Assembly: GCA_903925975.1 (NCBI GenBank)
Contig: CAIYHG010000160.1
Span: forward strand, 1 to 38,406
DNA: 38,406 nucleotides
Origin: an uncultured Acidobacteriia bacterium
GTDB lineage: Bacteria > Acidobacteriota > Terriglobia > Bryobacterales > Bryobacteraceae
Reading direction: 5' to 3'
Shown piece after piece: positions 34,398 through 38,406 of this stretch. The position numbers and the translations under genes are program-made. The notes under the pieces were generated by a model, which saw nothing but the letters and a program-made list of their open reading frames with translations, did not search any database and had not been told where the DNA came from. The stretch's first letter is position 1; each line of letters begins with the position of its first letter.

Positions 34398-35099
34398 ATG
34401 CCGACAGCTAAGAAAACGAAACCGAAACCTAAGGCGAAACCAGTTCCACCCCCCGATTTAAGCGGGGTATTCGAATCCAAGACGTTCCTGGCCAAAGTTG
34501 GCGCCGGCAGAACCATTCTGGAGTTCCCTGCTGCCACGGCGGTGTTCGCGCAGGGTGACCCGGCGGACGCCGTTTATTACATACATGGAGGCAAGGTCAA
34601 GCTCACCGTGGTCTCCAGCCAAGGCAAAGAGGCGATTATTGCCATTCTGACCACCGGCGATTTCTTCGGCGAAGGCTGCCTCGCCGGACAGCTGAAGCGC
34701 ATGGCCACTGCCGTTGCCATGACTGGCTGCAAGCTGGCGCGGGTCGAGAAACCGGAGATGATCAGGGTGCTGCAGGCGGAACCTATTTTTTCCGAACTGT
34801 TCCTGCGGTATCTGCTCTCCCGTAACATTCGCATTGAAGAGGATCTGATTGACCAGTTGTTCAACTCCAGCGAAAAGCGGCTCGCGCGCGTGCTGCTCCT
34901 GCTGGCGCACTTCGGGAAGGAAGGCACTCCGGAACTGGTGGTCCCTAGGGTGAGCCAGGAAATGCTCGCGGGGATCATTGGCACAACGCGCGCGCGCGTC
35001 AACTTTTTCATGAACAAGTTTCGCCGGCTGGGCTTCATCGATTACAACGGCGGCTTGCACGTTCATAGTTCGCTGCTGAACGTCATCCTGCACGACTAG
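34398..35099 (+). CDS. Crp/Fnr-family transcriptional regulator, 233 aa
   Basis: An unusual Lys/Pro-rich N-terminus (1-20) is followed by a cyclic-nucleotide-binding-like domain (about 28-145; GDPADAVYYIHGGKVKLTV, TTGDFFGEGCLAG), a dimer helix, and a helix-turn-helix (about 183-215; VSQEMLAGIIGTTRARVNFFMNKFRRLGFIDY). Arg101 lies where CRP has Arg82, but the next residue is Met, not Ser83, so cAMP binding is doubtful. The E181 and R185 DNA contacts of CRP are Ala199 and Phe203, so the target site differs from the TGTGA type. No Fnr-like cysteine cluster is visible. A likely global or nitrogen/redox regulator; targets unknown. Confidence 0.92.
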   Translation: MPTAKKTKPKPKAKPVPPPDLSGVFESKTFLAKVGAGRTILEFPAATAVFAQGDPADAVYYIHGGKVKLTVVSSQGKEAIIAILTTGDFFGEGCLAGQLKRMATAVAMTGCKLARVEKPEMIRVLQAEPIFSELFLRYLLSRNIRIEEDLIDQLFNSSEKRLARVLLLLAHFGKEGTPELVVPRVSQEMLAGIIGTTRARVNFFMNKFRRLGFIDYNGGLHVHSSLLNVILHD

Positions 35100-35120
35100 C
35101 ATCGCGGCCGCAACCGTGGC

Positions 35121-35161
35121 GCGCCCACTCTTGGGCGCCGTCTCGCCACTCCTGGCGAGAC
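35121..35161. repeat. Tandem perfect hairpin pair E after the Crp/Fnr gene
   Basis: Two perfect hairpins, GCGCCCA-CTCT-TGGGCGC (35121-35138) and GTCTCGCCA-CTCC-TGGCGAGAC (35140-35161), 1 nt apart, starting 21 nt after the stop and followed by TCTTT. It could terminate the regulator transcript, and shares the paired design seen elsewhere. Confidence 0.75.
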
Positions 35162-35437
35162 TCTTTGGCCGACCCTTGCGGTCCACAAGCTGAGCGCACT
35201 GAGAGCCCCGCGGACGCCAATCGGTCGCTGTCGAACCGAACAACATCCGTCGGTCGCGGCAATAGCGCGCCGCGGTGCGTTGAAACTCGGTTTCTACTCA
35301 CCGTGCCGGTCCTCCCCCTGTGTGCAATCTTGAACAGACAATGGAACCGTCCGGGCGCACACTCGCATCAGCGTGGCGCGCAGCCCTGGTCATGGATCGC
35401 CCCTCTGTACTTGTCCTGAAGTAGGAAAGGCGGTTTC
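35162..35437. other. Gap without a recognisable gene
   Basis: With the preceding hairpins, about 340 nt separate the regulator and a small gene. I see no conserved coding sequence. A ribosome-binding-like GGAAAGGCGG lies at its right end (35425-35434). Confidence 0.4.
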
Positions 35438-35635
35438 GTGCCCGGTATGAACAGTACGCACCACGAGCTCACCCAGGCGGGGTGGAGCTACCGTATGAAC
35501 GAACGGGGTTGGGTAATCTACCGCCATCCGCTGACGGGCTGCTGGCACACGCGCGAGGAAGCGGCAGGGATTATGGAAGCCGCGGCGTCCACCCAAATCC
35601 CTTGCGCACACCCACTCTCGGAACGCTCCGAATAA
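35438..35635 (+). CDS. Small unknown Trp-rich protein, 65 aa
   Basis: The sequence has a plausible folded core (THHELTQAGWSYRMNERGWVIYRHPLTGCWHTREEAAGIMEAA) with three Trp and several Tyr and His, unlike random out-of-frame translation. It may begin at GTG 35438, with GGCGG close before it, or at ATG 35447. No family is recognised. It is followed 18 nt later by another small gene. Confidence 0.6.
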   Translation: MPGMNSTHHELTQAGWSYRMNERGWVIYRHPLTGCWHTREEAAGIMEAAASTQIPCAHPLSERSE

Positions 35636-35653
35636 TCGAGGCCAGGCAAATTT

Positions 35654-36019
35654 ATGCAGCAGTATCAAGAAAGCCGGTTCCTTTTCCGGCAGACCAGCCG
35701 GCCGTGGAGTCGCGCCAACGGCGCCCCGGAGCTTGAGCGCTCGAATCCGGAATATCCCGCCTGCAACGGAGTCGACTTCGGCGGCAAGCTCGTGATCTTG
35801 TTTGAAAACATGATCCGCGCCTTCGCATGCAGGCGCGGCCCGTTGGGCGATCAGGCCCGTATGGCCGTGTGGCTAATGGGGCCGGGACGCAATAAGAAGG
35901 AGGCCGCACGCCTCCTACAGCCCTTTGCGCTCGGTTTCACCCGGTGGCTCGCATCCGATGACGATATGCTGACCGTGGCGATCCCGGAACAACGGATGGC
36001 CGCTGCGCCTCCCAGTTGA
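35654..36019 (+). CDS. Small unknown protein, 121 aa
   Basis: Codon third positions are strongly GC-biased as in neighbouring genes. The protein has a central segment with KLVILFENMIRAFACRRGPLGDQARMAVWLMG and a helical end (KKEAARLLQPFALGFTRWLASDDD). No signal peptide or known motif is seen. It follows the small Trp-rich gene by 18 nt and probably shares its transcript. No function is assigned. Confidence 0.5.
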   Translation: MQQYQESRFLFRQTSRPWSRANGAPELERSNPEYPACNGVDFGGKLVILFENMIRAFACRRGPLGDQARMAVWLMGPGRNKKEAARLLQPFALGFTRWLASDDDMLTVAIPEQRMAAAPPS

Positions 36020-36477
36020 TTCACGCCCGTAAGGCCCACTCCCTTCGCCTGGTAACTCCTCCGCATGGAGCGTAGGGTAGGCCTCCCGGCCTGCCTTCCT
36101 CCATTGAAACCAGACTTCTTCAGCAGCCGCGTAGAACCTAATCGTTTCCAGTACGCCGCACTCCGCCACGCTGCAATCTCACCGGGAACGCCGACCGGCG
36201 CGAAGCATCCGCTGTGGGTTCCGCGTTTGGTGGGGCAGAACCCCTGTTCTGCGCCGGACCCCCGGGTCCGGCCCGCCTCGAAGGGGCGTGCATTCTTTGG
36301 CCCTGGAATCCTTACCCCCCGAAAGTGGGATTACTTAGTGACACTTCCGGGTGTACTCACAACGCACAGGGGAGTCTATCCTGTACACAGGTTTCTCCCC
36401 CGCATCGGTTGCCTGTAGCTTCGCCATGGCGCCGGCGGAAGCCTATGCGCCGGACCGCGCGACCAGGAGGTCGACCT
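36020..36477. repeat. Gap with hairpin pair B and a single hairpin
   Basis: The region holds no clear gene. It has a near-perfect hairpin GGTAGGCC-TCCC-GGCCTGCC (36076-36095, one G-U pair) and an abutting perfect pair GCAGAAC-CCCT-GTTCTGC (36235-36252) and GCCGGACC-CCCG-GGTCCGGC (36253-36272), with no spacer. The promoter of the TonB-dependent receptor gene must lie in the right part; none is clear. Confidence 0.65.
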
Positions 36478-38406
36478 ATGGCATCAACAGTGAAGTCAAT
36501 TGCAGCATCACTCGCTATTTGTATGAGAAGACGCCCCACAACGCTTCTCTTGTTTCTAATCGTCGTTCTAGGCCTCTTAGCCGCAACGGTTTGGGGCCAG
36601 GGATCGCAGGTCGCGCAAATTGTCGGAACCGTCAATGATTCCGGCGGGGCAGCCATAGCGGGCGCCCAAGTGAAGGCCACCCAGACCAGCACCGGTCTTG
36701 CTCGTACCGTAACCAGCGCGAGCGACGGCGGGTTTTCAATCACCAGCCTGCCGGTCGGACCCTACGTTTTGGAAATCTCCAAGGACGGGTTCAGCACTCT
36801 GGTGCAGGAAGGGATTGTCCTCGAAATGAACGCGAGCCCCACCGTCAACTCGACGCTCAAGCCGGGTTCTCCTTCGGAGCGGGTGGTGGTCCAGGTGAGC
36901 GGGACTATGGTGAATGCCCGCAGCGCCGGGCAAGGTCAGACGGTCGATCAGGAACGTGTCAGGGAGATGCCTCTGCAGGGCCGGCAGGTCACTTCTCTCG
37001 TGACCACATCGAGCTCGGCGGTAGAATCTCAGGACTCAACTCTGGTCTCGAACAAGAACTATCCGGGCTCCACTTCCTTCTCGGTGGCGGGAGCGCAGGG
37101 CGGCCAGACGCTCTATCTCATGGACGGCGTAATCAACATGGACGCAGTCTCGAACGTGAGCATGCCGTGGCCGTTCCCTGACGCCCTACAGGAATTCAAA
37201 GTGGAATCGAGCTCCCTGCCGGCGAATTACGGAATGGCGCCCGGAGGCGTGGTCAACGTGATCACGAAATCCGGCGGGAACCAGTTCCACGGCGGCGCGT
37301 TCGAATTCAACCGCGACTACCGCTTCAACGCGCGCAACTTCTTCGCGCCAGTACGGGACGGGCTCAAGCGCAACCAGTTTGGGGGACAGCTAGGCGGCCC
37401 GATCGCCAGGAACAAGATCTTCTTCTTCGGCGGATATCAGGGCACGCGAGAAAGCGTTGCCCCCGCGGCCTACATCGCCTACGTGCCCACGCAGGCCATG
37501 TTGAACGGGGACTTCACGGCAATCACGTCCCCCGCCTGCAATGCCGGACGGACGATTACGCTCAAAGCGCCGTTCACGAACAACAAGATCGACCCTCTGC
37601 AGTTCGATCCGGTAGCGCTAAACCTCATGAAGTTTTTGCCGGTTGCGACCGATCCGTGCGGGCAGGTAACTTATGCCATTCCGAGCACCAGTCACGAAAA
37701 CCAGTTTGTCGTTAAGACGGATTGGAAGGTGAACGCCAGGCACTCTCTGGCGGCCAGATATTTCTTTACGGATTACCAGCATCCGCCCTACTACAAGGGC
37801 AACCTGCTTACCATGGCGCAGGAGGGGAACGTAGGGTTGAAGAACCGCGTCCAGTCCGCCTCCATCGGGCATACATTCTCTGTTTCTCCCACGACGATCA
37901 ACTCATTCCGCATCGGGTATTCCAGATCGAGCATTATCCGCTACACGCCGGATGGCGTTCCCACTCCCAGCGATCTGGGGTCCAAGGTGACGTCGCTGGT
38001 AAAAGGCTACATTTCCTACAACGCCACCGGCTATTTCACCATCCTGCACAACAACAATAATCCGGGGCCGTGGGCCACGAATAACTATCAACTCTCCGAG
38101 GAACTGAGCATGACGCGCGGGGCGCACCAGATCTCCGTCGGCGCCCTCTGGGTTCAGTCACGGCTAGTGGCCCGTGGCACTTACCAGAGCAACGGCCCTA
38201 CATCCTTCAACGGACAGGTCACCGGACACACCCTGGCCGACTTCCTGATGGGCAAATCGTCCTCCTTTTCGCAGAGTACCGGCCAGAATGGAGACGAAAA
38301 GCTGAACGTCCCGTCGCTGTTCGTACAGGACAACATCCGGGTCAACTCCAGGTGGGCCGTCAATGTGGGTCTCCGTTGGGATCCGTTCCTGTCGCCGATC
38401 AACACG
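36478..38406 (+). CDS. TonB-dependent receptor with carboxypeptidase-regulatory-like domain (Oar-like, partial)
   Basis: The 643-residue frame is open to the window end. A long basic N-region and a hydrophobic stretch (about 21-40, TTLLLFLIVVLGLLAATVWG) form a signal peptide. Residues about 45-125 are a carboxypeptidase-regulatory-like beta domain (IVGTVNDSGGAAIAGAQVKATQTSTGLARTVTSASDGGFSITSLPVGPYVLEISKDGF). A plug domain follows (SERVVVQVSG, MPLQGRQVTSL, YLMDGVINMDAV, FPDALQEFKVESSSLPANYGMAPGGVVNVITKSGGNQFHGGAFEFNRDYRFNARNFFA), then outer-membrane barrel strands. These proteins import substrate across the outer membrane. AGGAGG lies 7 nt before the ATG. The C-terminal part of the barrel is missing from the window. 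Confidence 0.93.
   Translation, partial: MASTVKSIAASLAICMRRRPTTLLLFLIVVLGLLAATVWGQGSQVAQIVGTVNDSGGAAIAGAQVKATQTSTGLARTVTSASDGGFSITSLPVGPYVLEISKDGFSTLVQEGIVLEMNASPTVNSTLKPGSPSERVVVQVSGTMVNARSAGQGQTVDQERVREMPLQGRQVTSLVTTSSSAVESQDSTLVSNKNYPGSTSFSVAGAQGGQTLYLMDGVINMDAVSNVSMPWPFPDALQEFKVESSSLPANYGMAPGGVVNVITKSGGNQFHGGAFEFNRDYRFNARNFFAPVRDGLKRNQFGGQLGGPIARNKIFFFGGYQGTRESVAPAAYIAYVPTQAMLNGDFTAITSPACNAGRTITLKAPFTNNKIDPLQFDPVALNLMKFLPVATDPCGQVTYAIPSTSHENQFVVKTDWKVNARHSLAARYFFTDYQHPPYYKGNLLTMAQEGNVGLKNRVQSASIGHTFSVSPTTINSFRIGYSRSSIIRYTPDGVPTPSDLGSKVTSLVKGYISYNATGYFTILHNNNNPGPWATNNYQLSEELSMTRGAHQISVGALWVQSRLVARGTYQSNGPTSFNGQVTGHTLADFLMGKSSSFSQSTGQNGDEKLNVPSLFVQDNIRVNSRWAVNVGLRWDPFLSPINT

Noticed and set aside
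1-38406. tRNA, rRNA or CRISPR arrays
   Set aside because: I looked for tRNA T-loop words, rRNA-like conserved sequence and regularly spaced repeats of 25-40 nt in all gaps and saw none.
1-38406. Insertion sequences or prophage genes
   Set aside because: No transposase, integrase or phage structural protein is seen in any likely coding frame; the only mobile-like signals are the short inverted repeats.

Overview
This GC-rich window carries about 25 densely packed protein genes and no RNA genes that I could see. The gene mix suggests an Acidobacteriota chromosome, probably Bryobacterales/Solibacter-like. Pointers to this are an Oar-type TonB-dependent receptor with an N-terminal carboxypeptidase-regulatory-like domain, many secreted proteins (beta-propellers, cupins, metallo-beta-lactamase-fold hydrolases), a TMTC-like membrane protein with TPRs, a membrane-fused spermidine-synthase-like protein, and low-complexity Ala/Pro/Gly/Arg segments in secreted proteins. 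The taxonomic call is inference from gene content.

Layout. 1-1877 (-): three overlapping genes for small exported proteins and a TPR protein. 2201-3997 (+): an exported duplicated cupin protein, ending at a strong hairpin. 4073-5078 (-): two adjacent YbaK-type aminoacyl-tRNA deacylases. 5186-8547 (-): an OPT-family oligopeptide transporter translationally coupled to an HExxxGH metallopeptidase. 8548-8989: a gap with a perfect 20-bp inverted repeat. 8990-11413 (-): a polytopic spermidine-synthase-like protein, divergent from an M13 metallopeptidase lipoprotein (11511-13583). 13765-15222 (+): an exported MBL hydrolase flanked by cadherin-like sandwiches. 15350-17392 (+): the TMTC-like TPR protein. 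17484-18737 (-): an exported lactonase-type propeller. 18930-22486 (+): an ABC ATPase coupled to a permease that contains a complete serine beta-lactamase-like domain. 22588-23883 (-): an MFS transporter. 24483-27863 (+): a second ABC exporter (permease, ATPase) and a YVTN-type propeller. 28122-30854: a divergent tartrate/D-malate dehydrogenase and DASS anion transporter. 30873-33742 (-): a carboxylesterase and an MBL hydrolase. 34398-35099 (+): a Crp/Fnr regulator. 35438-36019 (+): two small unknown genes. 36478-end (+): a TonB-dependent receptor cut by the window edge.

The strongest novelty candidate is the 931-residue protein at 19691-22486. It has three N-terminal membrane segments, then a class-C-beta-lactamase/PBP-like serine hydrolase domain with SxxK, YSN and HSG motifs, then about nine further membrane segments, all in one frame and overlapping its ABC ATPase gene by 4 bp. 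Topology puts the hydrolase on the periplasmic face, which suggests an exporter carrying its own serine peptidase or esterase.

A second candidate is a family of intergenic elements. At five places two perfect short hairpins sit 0-1 nt apart with 3-4 nt loops, both downstream and upstream of genes, so they look like dispersed REP-like repeats rather than terminators only.
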